64,000 bases of DNA from Pedobacter psychrophilus (GTDB taxonomy: Bacteria > Bacteroidota > Bacteroidia > Sphingobacteriales > Sphingobacteriaceae). The notes below the pieces were generated by a model that saw nothing but the letters and a program-made list of their open reading frames with translations, was not told the origin of the DNA and did no database searches. Where the stretch lies: positions 62,001-126,000 of the forward strand of contig NZ_LWHJ01000022.1 in the NCBI RefSeq assembly GCF_001652725.1, written 5' to 3'. Of this stretch, positions 8,405-17,688 are shown piece by piece. Each line of letters starts with the position of its first letter. The stretch's first letter is position 1. A program made the translations under genes and the position numbers.

Positions 8405-11400
8405 ATGAGAGATATTGTCTTTAAGTCAATTTTATTCATTTTATTACCTATTTTTCCTTTTGCACAAGATTTAAACTTTAAGCATATATCTTTTAAGGAA
8501 GGCTTAGCCCAAAGCCCTGTTTCAAGTATTTTGCAAGATCATGAAGGCTTTGTTTGGTTTGGTAATTTAAAAGGTTTAACCAGATATGATGGTTATGAAT
8601 TAAAAAAGTTTTCTTTTGATATCTCAGATAAAAATACAATCAGTAATAATAGGGTTAATGCTATTTTACAGGATAATAAACATCAAATTTGGGTAGGAAC
8701 ATCTAATGGATTAAATCTTTATAATAGAGAATTTGAAACCTTTACTAGGATAAATATATTAGAAATAAAAGGAGGAAGAAACTATATTTCCTCTCTTGTA
8801 GAGGATAAGCAGAAAAATATTTGGGTAGGCACATTTGGAGGGTTAAAAAAACTTAATATTCAAACGCTTAAGCTAGAGGATGTTCAGTCAAATACACAAG
8901 ATCCTAATTTTAAAGACTATAGTGTACATTCTTTGTTTGTTGATAAAGACAACAAAATATGGGTAGGTACAAATAACGGATTAAAGCTTTTTGATCCTAC
9001 AACCGGTAAAACCCTTGCTTTACCATCCTATTTTTATCAAAACAAGGATTTTGCTTTAAATAAAATATATGTAACTAAGCAAGACCTAAAAGGAAATTTA
9101 TGGTTCGGAACAGAATTATCAGGTGTTTTTAAGGCATCTGTAAAAGATAATGCAATCACTCATTATTCTTTTGATGAAAATAAAAACTCAATCGCTTCTA
9201 ATTGGGTAAAAGATATTTTAATTGATGAAAATGAAAAAATTTGGTTTGCAACGCGAAATGGAGTAAGTATCTTAAATACCAATAATCAAATATTTACCAA
9301 TTATAAACATGATCCTCTTGATCCAAATAGTTTAAATGATAATACCATTTGGAGTTTTTTGAAAGACAAAAATAAGTGTGTTTGGATTGGAACTTTTGCA
9401 GGAGGGATCAATTTTTATTATAAAGGAAACTCTAACTTCCAAAATATTGGCGAAAGTGTAGGGAAATCTATAGGGCTTAACCATGGCTTAGTAAATGCAA
9501 TAACAGAAGATCAAGATGGCTCATTATGGGTAGGTACTTTTGGTGGGGGCTTAAACTTTATTGATAGGGCCAAAAGCCTAAGTAAATACTATTCTATAAA
9601 TCCACAAAGTTCTACATCATCTACTACAGGTATTAGGTCCTTAGCTGATGATGGTAAAGGTAATTTATGGGTAGGAAGTTTAAATGGTTTAGGGCTTTTC
9701 AATAAAACTAATAAAACCTATACTCCATATAATTTTAAACTTAAAAGTGGCAGGTTAATAGAAAACTTAATTATCTGCGTACTACCGGATAGCGATGGTG
9801 TATGGGTAGGTACTGATGGAGGAGGATTGATGTATGTAATTTACAATGGCGAGAGATCTTTAATATTACTAAAGGATGCAAACAATAACGCCAATTTAAA
9901 TAGTCTAATCTTTAGACCAAACAATAACACCAAAGGAATATTTTACCCTTTAATCCCAAAAGAAGATCCTATCATTAAAAAAGGCTTAATTGATAATTTC
10001 ATTACTTCTTTATGTAAGGATGGGGATAACTTTCTTTGGATAGGTACACAAAATGGACTCAATTATTATGATATAAAAAATAAAAAAGTTTTATATACCT
10101 ATCAAAAAGTAAGAACAACAGAATTTCAGCTTTCTAATAGTAATGTTAATTCGATATTTAAAGATTCTAAAAACAGACTATGGATAGGTACTGAAGAAGG
10201 TGGACTTAATTATTTTGAAAAAAGCACAAAAAGGTTTTATAACATTGGAAAAAACGAAGGATTAAAAGATAATGTAATCCATAGTATTGTTGAGGATAAA
10301 GCTGGTAACTTATGGCTAAGTACAGATTTAGGGATAAATAAAATTCATTTTAAAAAATTTAGCGTTCCCTTTAACAAAAATGATTTAATAGTTACAGGAT
10401 ACACATCAAATGACGGATTAACCAGCAACCAGTTTTCTACAAAAGCAGGTTTAAGATTAAAATCTAATGAAATTGCATTTGGAGGAGTAAATGGGCTGTC
10501 TATTTTTTATCCTAATAAAATTATTAAAAATACAGCTCCCCCAAAAGTAGTAATCACTCAACTTTTAGTAAATAATAAGATACCTAAAATTGGAGAAAAA
10601 GGTTCTCCATTATTAATGTCTATTACAGAAACTAACAAGATAGAATTAGCCTATGATCAATCCTCATTTAGCATTAAATATGCTGCTTTAAACTTTATTA
10701 ACCCTGATAATAATGTATACGCCTATAAATTAGAAGGTTTGGCCAGAGCAGATGAATGGCAAAGCGTAGGGAAACAAAGAGTAGTTAACTTTGCAAATCT
10801 CCCTCCTGGTCGTTATCTATTTAAAGTTAAGGCCGCCAATAATGATAGAATTTGGGGTAATGATATTAAAAGTTTAAAAATTATTGTTCTTCCTCCATGG
10901 TGGGCTACGTGGTGGGCTTACCTTATCTATATTATCATTATTAGCTTTATAATTTCAATTGTTTTTCGGTTTCTTAGAAATAGATCTAGACTCAAAAGAG
11001 ATTTGTATTTAGAACATGTTCTTAATACAAGAAGGGAAGAGCTTTATCAAATGAAGCTTGATTTTTTCACCAATATCTCTCATGAAATTCGTACACCATT
11101 AACTTTAATCTTAGGTCCTATTGATAAAATTATCAGAAGTGGTAATGCAAGCGAATTTTCTAAGCCTTTAAACACCATAAGAAATAATGCAGATAGGCTT
11201 ATGAAGCTGGTAACTGAGTTATTAGAATTTAGAAAGGCAGAAGAAGGACATATGAAAATTTACTGTTTGCAAGAAGACATCATAGCATTCTGTAAAGAAA
11301 TTTATGAATCATTTACTTCAATTGCCCTTGATAAAGAAATCAATTACCAATTTATTGCACCAAAAGAACCTATCCTTATCTATTTTGATCAAAATCAATT

Positions 11401-12640
11401 AGAAAAAGTATTATTTAACTTATTGTCAAATGCCTTTAAATTTACTCCTGATGGAGGTAAAGTTGATTTAATTATTGAAAATAGTATAAAAGGCGAGGAT
11501 TGGATTGATATTAAAGTTTTAGATAACGGAAAGGGTATTCCATTAGATATGCAAGCCAATCTTTTTGAAAGTTTTTTCCAAGTTGATGACCGTGGAAGGC
11601 ATAATATTGGAAGCGGTATTGGTTTGGCACTTTCTAAAAGTATTGTAGAGTTACACAAAGGACTGATAAGTTTAGAAAGTGATGGTAAACTAAATGGTAC
11701 AACAAGTTTTACAGTTTCATTAAGAAAAGGAAGCACTCATTTTTCTGAAGAAGAATTGATAAGTGAAATTGATTCTAATTACTCATTTAAAACATTTACA
11801 TCAAATAAAGATATTCCTCTTGAAAATGATAATGTTTTAACAAACCTAAATATTTCAAAAAAGTATACAGTTTTAGTGGTAGAAGATAATGATGAGGTTA
11901 GAAAACTTGTTGCAGATATACTTATTGATAAATATAAAGTCATTCAGTTTTCAAATGCCAATGAGGCACTAGCTTCCATGGATCGAGAAATACCTGACTT
12001 GATTATAAGCGACATTATGATGGCAGGGATGGATGGCTTAGATTTTTGTAAAAATGTGAAATTGAATGAATCTACCAGCCATATTCCGTTTGTCTTGCTT
12101 ACTGCAAAAGCGTCTGTTAATCATCAAATTGATGGGTTAACTAAAGGTGCAGATGCATATCTTTCAAAACCTTTTAGTCCTTCTATCCTTGAGCTAAATA
12201 TTAAGAACTTATTACATGCCCAGGAAGTAATGAGACAGAAATTTGGGCATCAGTTTATTTTACAACCTTCTCCAATTAGTATCGTCTCGCCAGAAGAGAA
12301 GTTTTTGAACAAATTAATGAACATTATTGAAAGTAAGATAGAGGATTCTAATTTTGATGTGAATGAGTTAGTTAGCGAAATTGGGATGAGCAGGACGGTA
12401 TTATATAAAAAAGTTCAATCTTTAACAGGATATGCGGTAGCAGATTTAATAAAACAAATGAGATTAAAAAAAGCTGCCGAATTATTTAAACACAGTAGCT
12501 ATTCCGTCGCAGAAGTTGCCTATATGGTAGGGTTTAATGATCGCAAGCATTTCAGTAAAGAGTTTAAAAAGCAATTTGATATTTCCCCTTCAGAATATAT
12601 CTCAAATTTCCAAGCCAGGCAAAGCAGTCAAAATTTATAA
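8405..12640 (+). CDS. Hybrid two-component system sensor/response regulator (HTCS 1)
   Basis: A 1411-aa one-protein two-component system. The frame is open from a TTG at 8375, but the ATG at 8405 gives a proper signal peptide (MRDIVFKSILFILLPIFPFAQ). Residues about 25-700 are periplasmic Reg_prop propeller repeats, recognizable by recurring (I/L)WVGT.(N/G)GL motifs. A Y_Y_Y domain follows (about 740-820, ending PPWWATWWAY), then one transmembrane helix (about 835-857). Next come a HisKA domain with phospho-acceptor His893 in FFTNISHEIRTPLT, an HATPase domain (N-box NLLSNAFKFT, DNGKGI, GSGIGLALSK), a receiver domain with Asp1203 in IISDIMMAGMDG, and a C-terminal AraC-type helix-turn-helix. HTCS proteins sense oligosaccharides in the periplasm and activate nearby PUL genes. 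It lies between the minus-strand GH3 operon and the first SusC, whose promoters both carry the shared operator, so it is a prime candidate for their activator. Confidence 0.95.
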   Translation: MRDIVFKSILFILLPIFPFAQDLNFKHISFKEGLAQSPVSSILQDHEGFVWFGNLKGLTRYDGYELKKFSFDISDKNTISNNRVNAILQDNKHQIWVGTSNGLNLYNREFETFTRINILEIKGGRNYISSLVEDKQKNIWVGTFGGLKKLNIQTLKLEDVQSNTQDPNFKDYSVHSLFVDKDNKIWVGTNNGLKLFDPTTGKTLALPSYFYQNKDFALNKIYVTKQDLKGNLWFGTELSGVFKASVKDNAITHYSFDENKNSIASNWVKDILIDENEKIWFATRNGVSILNTNNQIFTNYKHDPLDPNSLNDNTIWSFLKDKNKCVWIGTFAGGINFYYKGNSNFQNIGESVGKSIGLNHGLVNAITEDQDGSLWVGTFGGGLNFIDRAKSLSKYYSINPQSSTSSTTGIRSLADDGKGNLWVGSLNGLGLFNKTNKTYTPYNFKLKSGRLIENLIICVLPDSDGVWVGTDGGGLMYVIYNGERSLILLKDANNNANLNSLIFRPNNNTKGIFYPLIPKEDPIIKKGLIDNFITSLCKDGDNFLWIGTQNGLNYYDIKNKKVLYTYQKVRTTEFQLSNSNVNSIFKDSKNRLWIGTEEGGLNYFEKSTKRFYNIGKNEGLKDNVIHSIVEDKAGNLWLSTDLGINKIHFKKFSVPFNKNDLIVTGYTSNDGLTSNQFSTKAGLRLKSNEIAFGGVNGLSIFYPNKIIKNTAPPKVVITQLLVNNKIPKIGEKGSPLLMSITETNKIELAYDQSSFSIKYAALNFINPDNNVYAYKLEGLARADEWQSVGKQRVVNFANLPPGRYLFKVKAANNDRIWGNDIKSLKIIVLPPWWATWWAYLIYIIIISFIISIVFRFLRNRSRLKRDLYLEHVLNTRREELYQMKLDFFTNISHEIRTPLTLILGPIDKIIRSGNASEFSKPLNTIRNNADRLMKLVTELLEFRKAEEGHMKIYCLQEDIIAFCKEIYESFTSIALDKEINYQFIAPKEPILIYFDQNQLEKVLFNLLSNAFKFTPDGGKVDLIIENSIKGEDWIDIKVLDNGKGIPLDMQANLFESFFQVDDRGRHNIGSGIGLALSKSIVELHKGLISLESDGKLNGTTSFTVSLRKGSTHFSEEELISEIDSNYSFKTFTSNKDIPLENDNVLTNLNISKKYTVLVVEDNDEVRKLVADILIDKYKVIQFSNANEALASMDREIPDLIISDIMMAGMDGLDFCKNVKLNESTSHIPFVLLTAKASVNHQIDGLTKGADAYLSKPFSPSILELNIKNLLHAQEVMRQKFGHQFILQPSPISIVSPEEKFLNKLMNIIESKIEDSNFDVNELVSEIGMSRTVLYKKVQSLTGYAVADLIKQMRLKKAAELFKHSSYSVAEVAYMVGFNDRKHFSKEFKKQFDISPSEYISNFQARQSSQNL

Positions 12641-12687
12641 ATTCTGTGGAATTTGGTTGTTGTATCCCTTCTTTACAACAATTCGAT

Positions 12688-12751
12688 ACGTTTTACCCCT
12701 CATATAAGTACGTTTTAACGCCTTCATTTGGGGTGTTTGTATTCATATTTG
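12688..12751 (+). promoter_or_regulatory. Tandem half-site operator and -7-like box (site B) for the first SusC operon
   Basis: Half-sites ACGTTTTACCCCTCAT (12688) and ACGTTTTAACGCCTTCATT (12710) are direct repeats, with CCT at 12698 and 12721. The box CATATTTG starts 23 bp later, at 12744, and the SusC ATG is 60 nt downstream of the box. The same layout occurs at eight other promoters in the window. Confidence 0.7.
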
Positions 12752-12803
12752 TATAGTTATCATCCATAGATAATAAACCAATTTTTAAACCAAACCGATT
12801 AAA

Positions 12804-15800
12804 ATGAGAAATCTTTACAAAAAGAAACTTTTTACATGTAATCTATTTGGTAATTATCTAAAAAATGCATTATTCGCATTTTTTTGTTTGTTGTGTTTAG
12901 ATTCATTTTCACAAGAAACTGTAATTACCGGAGTAGTAAAAGATCAAACAGGTATTTCCCTTCCAGGGGTTAGCGTATCTGTAAAAGGCACTACTAGTGG
13001 TGTGTCTACTAACGAATCAGGAATTTTTAGTATTAAAGTCCCTAACCCACAATCCACATTAGTGTTTAGATACTTAGGCTTTAAAACTAAAGAGCAAGCT
13101 GTTGGCACCAACAACAACCTCACTATTATTTTACAAGAAAGTATTAATGATTTAACAGAAGTTGTAGTTGTAGGATATGGCGAGCAGAAAAAATCTACCT
13201 TAACAGGAGCTATTGGTACAGTAAGCTCAAAAGAGATCTTAAAATCACCAACATCTAACGTCACCAACAGTTTAGTGGGTAGAGTAGCTGGCTTAACTGC
13301 AGTACAACAAGGTGGCCAACCCGGTAATAATGCAGCTGTAATTAATATCAGGGGAGCTGCTACTTATGGTAACACTGGTGCAATTGTTATAGTTGATGGG
13401 ATAGAAAGAGCAAGCTTCGGGGATATTGATCCAAATGAAATAGAAACGGTTTCTGTTTTAAAAGATGCTTCATCAACAGCAATATTTGGTATAAAGGGTG
13501 CAAACGGAGTTATTATCGTTACCACCAAACAAGGTAAAGAAGGTAAACCAAGAATTAGCTACAGCGGAAACACCAGTATGCAAACTTATACCGGTATACC
13601 TAAAGCTGTTAGTTCTTATGATAATGCTTTTTTAATGAATGAGGCTGATAGAAATGATTCTAGAGCAGAAACTTGGACAGCAGAAGAATTACAAAAATTT
13701 AAAGACGGATCAGACCCTTATGGTTATCCTGATGTAAATTGGTTTGAGTATGTAACACGTAAAGCCTATTTACAAACACAACACAACGTAAACGTAAGCG
13801 GAGGAACTAAACTAATAAAGTATTTTACTTCTGTAGGTTACCTTTTTGAAGACGGGATTTTTAAAAAGTTTGATTCTCCATACGGGTTTAGCACCACGCC
13901 TTCTTACACTAGGTATAACTTTAGGTCTAATATTGATTTAAACCTTACAAAAAACTTACAAGTGAGTGTGCGTTTAGGCGGTAGGTTAGGTCAAAGATAT
14001 CAACCAGCAGGTTTAGGCGGTAATGCGTTTGCTTATGATAACGTAGAAGGAATGATTTCTAGAATCCTACAAACTCCATCTTTCGCTTATCCAGTTTTTT
14101 TAGCCGATGGTAGAATAGCGCAAAATGCAGATGTTGGTACAAATATTTGGAATCCATTGGCGGTTATTACCCGGTTTGGAACCAGAGTAGATGATGCAAA
14201 TACTATTGAAAGTACCTTTAATATCAATTATAAATTAGATGGAATAACAAAGGGACTGTCTTTTAAAAGTGTATTTGGTTACGATTCTTATTTCACGAGT
14301 AATGCCAGAAGAAATGCCAATTGGGCTGCTTATAGGCAAGATAGAAGAACTGGCGAAATAACCTTAGATATAGCCAGAACTAGAGACGAACCATTGAGTG
14401 GTATCATATCAACAAGTAGTGGAAATATCAATAGCAACATCCAGTTAGGCTTTAATTATAACAGAAGTTTTGGAAGTCATAATGTATCAAGTGTATTATT
14501 AGCTACCAGACAAATAAATCAAGTAGAAGGTACTGGTTTATTTGCTGCGCCAAGAGCTTCAGAAGGTATTGTAAATCGAACCACTTATAACTACAAAGAA
14601 AAATATTTTGCCGAATTTAATATGGCTTACAATGGTTCAGAAGCTTTTGCACCTGGTTTTCAATATGGTTTTTTCCCAGCATTTTCTGGTGGTTGGAATC
14701 TATCAAAAGAGAATTTTTTGAAAGAGGTTACATGGATAGATAATCTTAAAATTAGAGGTTCTTATGGTTTGGTTGGTAATGATCAAGTAAATTCTCCAAA
14801 TCGTTTTTTATTTTTAACTGATTTTAGTGTTCAAAATGGAGGAATTGGATTTGGACTCCCAACTTCTGTTGTTACCTCACCAACAGTAATTGTTACAGGT
14901 AATGCAGAGGGAAATCCTTTAATTACTTGGGAAACTGGAACTAAAAGAAACATCGGTTTTGAAAGTTCGTTTTTCAAAAACTCTCTATCCTTAACTGTAG
15001 ACCTATTTGACGAAACCAGGAGAAGTATTTTAACCCCTAAAATATCTGGACAAGTTATTTATGGATTAAATTATCCAGCACTAAATATTGGGGAAGTTTA
15101 TAACAAAGGTTATGAAGTTGAATTAAGCTATAGAAATAATATAGGAAAACTTGATTATGGTTTAAACACACAAGTTTCTTTTGCAAGAAATAATATCATA
15201 ACAAGAGATGAGCCAATTAATACACCTGCTAATAGATTGCAAGCTGGTAATAGAGTAGGTCAGTTTTATGGATTTACTACTTTAGGATTTTATGAATCAT
15301 TAGCAGATATAAATTCTTATTTACCCACCACTTTAGGCCCAAGAATCCCAGGTGATATAAAATATAAAGATATTGACGGTGATGGAGTGATTACTGCTGA
15401 TGATACATCGCCAATTGGTTTCTCTAGGCTGCCAGAATATACTTACAGTTTTGCTCCTTCTCTATCTTATAAAGGGGTAAGCTTATCAGTTTTATTTCAA
15501 GGAGTTGCAAATGTGAGCTCTGATGTGATTTTAACCGAGCAAAATAATGGTTACCAATTATATGATCATCATTTAGAAAGATGGACGCCAGAAACAGCAG
15601 CTACAGCAACTTGGCCAGCATTACACGCCAGAGGTAATGGTAGTAGCAATTATCGTTTAAACGATTTTTTATTGCAAAACGCGGCTTATCTTAAAATTAG
15701 AAATACTGAATTATCCTGGAATTTACCTCAAAAATGGGTAAGCTCTTTAAAATTAAATTCATTAAGAGTTTTCTTAAACGGCCAAAATTTATATACCTGG

Positions 15801-15920
15801 ACTAAGTTTAAATTTTATTTAGATCCAGAAAACATCAACGCCAATAATGGTAATTTCTCCCGTCAATCGGTTTATCCAACATCAAGAGTGTATAACCTTG
15901 GTTTAAACGTAACCCTATAA
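12804..15920 (+). CDS. SusC/RagA-family TonB-dependent transporter (first pair)
   Basis: A 1038-aa outer-membrane oligosaccharide importer. After a long signal region (to about residue 36, LLCLDSFSQ) comes a carboxypeptidase-regulatory-like domain (about 40-115, VITGVVKDQTGISLPGVSVS). A TonB-box-like stretch follows (EVVVVGYGEQKKSTLTGAI), then the plug with the SusC signature DPNEIETVSVLKDASSTAIFG and GANGVIIVTTKQGK. A 22-strand type barrel ends in the terminal aromatic-poor YNLGLNVTL. With the SusD 10 nt downstream it would form the gated pedal-bin complex that moves oligosaccharides into the periplasm using TonB energy. It heads a SusC-SusD-SusC-SusD operon directly behind HTCS 1 and has operator B upstream. 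Confidence 0.96.
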   Translation: MRNLYKKKLFTCNLFGNYLKNALFAFFCLLCLDSFSQETVITGVVKDQTGISLPGVSVSVKGTTSGVSTNESGIFSIKVPNPQSTLVFRYLGFKTKEQAVGTNNNLTIILQESINDLTEVVVVGYGEQKKSTLTGAIGTVSSKEILKSPTSNVTNSLVGRVAGLTAVQQGGQPGNNAAVINIRGAATYGNTGAIVIVDGIERASFGDIDPNEIETVSVLKDASSTAIFGIKGANGVIIVTTKQGKEGKPRISYSGNTSMQTYTGIPKAVSSYDNAFLMNEADRNDSRAETWTAEELQKFKDGSDPYGYPDVNWFEYVTRKAYLQTQHNVNVSGGTKLIKYFTSVGYLFEDGIFKKFDSPYGFSTTPSYTRYNFRSNIDLNLTKNLQVSVRLGGRLGQRYQPAGLGGNAFAYDNVEGMISRILQTPSFAYPVFLADGRIAQNADVGTNIWNPLAVITRFGTRVDDANTIESTFNINYKLDGITKGLSFKSVFGYDSYFTSNARRNANWAAYRQDRRTGEITLDIARTRDEPLSGIISTSSGNINSNIQLGFNYNRSFGSHNVSSVLLATRQINQVEGTGLFAAPRASEGIVNRTTYNYKEKYFAEFNMAYNGSEAFAPGFQYGFFPAFSGGWNLSKENFLKEVTWIDNLKIRGSYGLVGNDQVNSPNRFLFLTDFSVQNGGIGFGLPTSVVTSPTVIVTGNAEGNPLITWETGTKRNIGFESSFFKNSLSLTVDLFDETRRSILTPKISGQVIYGLNYPALNIGEVYNKGYEVELSYRNNIGKLDYGLNTQVSFARNNIITRDEPINTPANRLQAGNRVGQFYGFTTLGFYESLADINSYLPTTLGPRIPGDIKYKDIDGDGVITADDTSPIGFSRLPEYTYSFAPSLSYKGVSLSVLFQGVANVSSDVILTEQNNGYQLYDHHLERWTPETAATATWPALHARGNGSSNYRLNDFLLQNAAYLKIRNTELSWNLPQKWVSSLKLNSLRVFLNGQNLYTWTKFKFYLDPENINANNGNFSRQSVYPTSRVYNLGLNVTL

Positions 15921-15930
15921 AACGAAAATC

Positions 15931-17643
15931 ATGAAAAAGATAAACCAACTTATATTCCTTTTTGCTGTAACCTTTATGGCAATTTCCTGCAAAAAGGCGT
16001 TCTTAGATAAAGCACCAAGTGTTAATTTATCAGAAGATCGTGTTTTTAGCGATCCTGTTTTGGCAGTTCAATATGCAAATAACGCTTACAACTTTTTAAT
16101 TCAAGATTACGCTCGTTTTAATACCCACCGAGCCATTACCGGTCAATTTTCTGATGAGGCAGTTTCAGGTAATACTGAAATAGCTGTGCGTACCATTACA
16201 CAAGGCACCTATCATGATCATACAGGTTTTAGTAATGATATTGTAGATGTATATACTAGGTCTTATGCAGGTATCAGAATTGCTAACGTCATGTTATCAA
16301 AAATTGATGGTGTTAACTGGCCAGCAGTAAATAGCCCAAGAAACAGGGTAGAGGGTGAAATGCACTTTATCAGAGCATTTTTATATTTCGAGTTGATTAA
16401 AAGATTTGGCGGCGTAGTTTTAATTGATGAAAGATTAGAAGCAAATGGAGTAAATGATTTTCCAAGAAATACTTACCAAGAGTGTGTAGACTTTATCTTA
16501 AAAGATTTAGATGCAGCTGATGGCCTTTTACCTTTAAATTACAGCACCACTTTAAATGTTGATAATGGTAGAGCTACTATTGGAAGTTCAAAAGCTTTAA
16601 GATCTCGATTATTGCTTTATGCAGCCAGTAAACTTAATAATGATGCTAATGATTTAAACAAATGGAAGTTAGCTGCCGACGCTGCAAAAGCTGTAATGGA
16701 TTTAAACGAATATTCTTTACAAGCTACTTATGCTGATATTTTGAACGTTCCAACTTCAACTGAGTATATCATGACGAAGATTAGAGGTCCAAGATCAAAT
16801 ACAGATAATATTTTTTATGATTTTGCATTACCTCCATCAGCTGGTGGTATTACAGGGCAATTAAATCCTACACAAAACCATGTGGATTTGTATGAGATGA
16901 GTACTACCGGTCGTCCAATTACAGACGCAGCATCGGGATATAATCCTGCAGCACCATATACAAATAGAGACCCTAGGTTGGCAGCAAACATTTTATATAA
17001 TGATGTTTTTTGGCAAGGTAGGAGATTAGAAATGTGGTCTCAGGTAAATCCAACAACCGGAGCTAGAACTTTTGGCAGAGATTACAATGGTACCATCAAC
17101 TATACTGCAACTAGGTATTATAGCCGTAAAATGTGGCCAGAAGTATATGGTGTAAATAAAACAGGTACGGCATTATTGAACTATATCTATTTCAGATATG
17201 CAGAAATTTTATTGAACTATGCAGAAGCCCAAAATGAATTCTCAGGTCCAGATGCTAGTATCTTAATTGCATTAAATCTTATTAGAGCCAGAGCGGGTAT
17301 GCCTGCCTTGCAAACTACTAATCCGGCCGGTGCAGGTTATGTTCCTGAAAATAGGGATGATTTTAGAAAAAGAATTAGAAATGAACGAGCTGTTGAATTA
17401 GCTTTTGAAGATTCCAGATGGTATGATATACAAAGATGGAAAGCGGGGCCTGAGATTGTTGCACAACCCATGTTTGGTATGGATGTGATTAAGAATACAA
17501 ATGGGTCATTTACCTATAATAAGGTGCTTTTGCCAATTGGTTTACAGAAAACATTTTTGGATTATATGCATAGGTATCCAATTCCACGCAGTGAGTTTTT
17601 TAAAAGCCAAGGTAAATTAATTCAGAACCCAGGATGGGAATAA
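15931..17643 (+). CDS. SusD/RagB-family surface glycan-binding lipoprotein (first pair)
   Basis: A 570-aa lipoprotein with a signal peptide and lipobox at Cys20 (FMAISCKKAFLDKAPS). It has the SusD N-terminal region (GRATIGSSKALRSRLLLYAASK, tetratricopeptide-like helices) and the C-terminal RagB/SusD region (YFRYAEILLNYAEAQNEF, RNERAVELAFEDSRWYDIQRWKAG). The final PIPRSEFFKSQGKLIQNPGW is typical for the family. It is anchored at the cell surface as the lid of the SusC pore and binds the target oligosaccharide. It starts 10 nt after SusC, so the two are translated from one message. The ligand cannot be read from sequence. Confidence 0.95.
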   Translation: MKKINQLIFLFAVTFMAISCKKAFLDKAPSVNLSEDRVFSDPVLAVQYANNAYNFLIQDYARFNTHRAITGQFSDEAVSGNTEIAVRTITQGTYHDHTGFSNDIVDVYTRSYAGIRIANVMLSKIDGVNWPAVNSPRNRVEGEMHFIRAFLYFELIKRFGGVVLIDERLEANGVNDFPRNTYQECVDFILKDLDAADGLLPLNYSTTLNVDNGRATIGSSKALRSRLLLYAASKLNNDANDLNKWKLAADAAKAVMDLNEYSLQATYADILNVPTSTEYIMTKIRGPRSNTDNIFYDFALPPSAGGITGQLNPTQNHVDLYEMSTTGRPITDAASGYNPAAPYTNRDPRLAANILYNDVFWQGRRLEMWSQVNPTTGARTFGRDYNGTINYTATRYYSRKMWPEVYGVNKTGTALLNYIYFRYAEILLNYAEAQNEFSGPDASILIALNLIRARAGMPALQTTNPAGAGYVPENRDDFRKRIRNERAVELAFEDSRWYDIQRWKAGPEIVAQPMFGMDVIKNTNGSFTYNKVLLPIGLQKTFLDYMHRYPIPRSEFFKSQGKLIQNPGWE

Positions 17644-17688
17644 GCTGTCCTTTAAACCAAAATGAATTAAACCATTAAACGAAACAAC

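Noticed and set aside
12657-12681. Hairpin TTGTTGTA/TACAACAA as terminator after HTCS 1
   Set aside because: It has only 8 AT-rich pairs and no T run after it; the region is better explained by operator B next to it.
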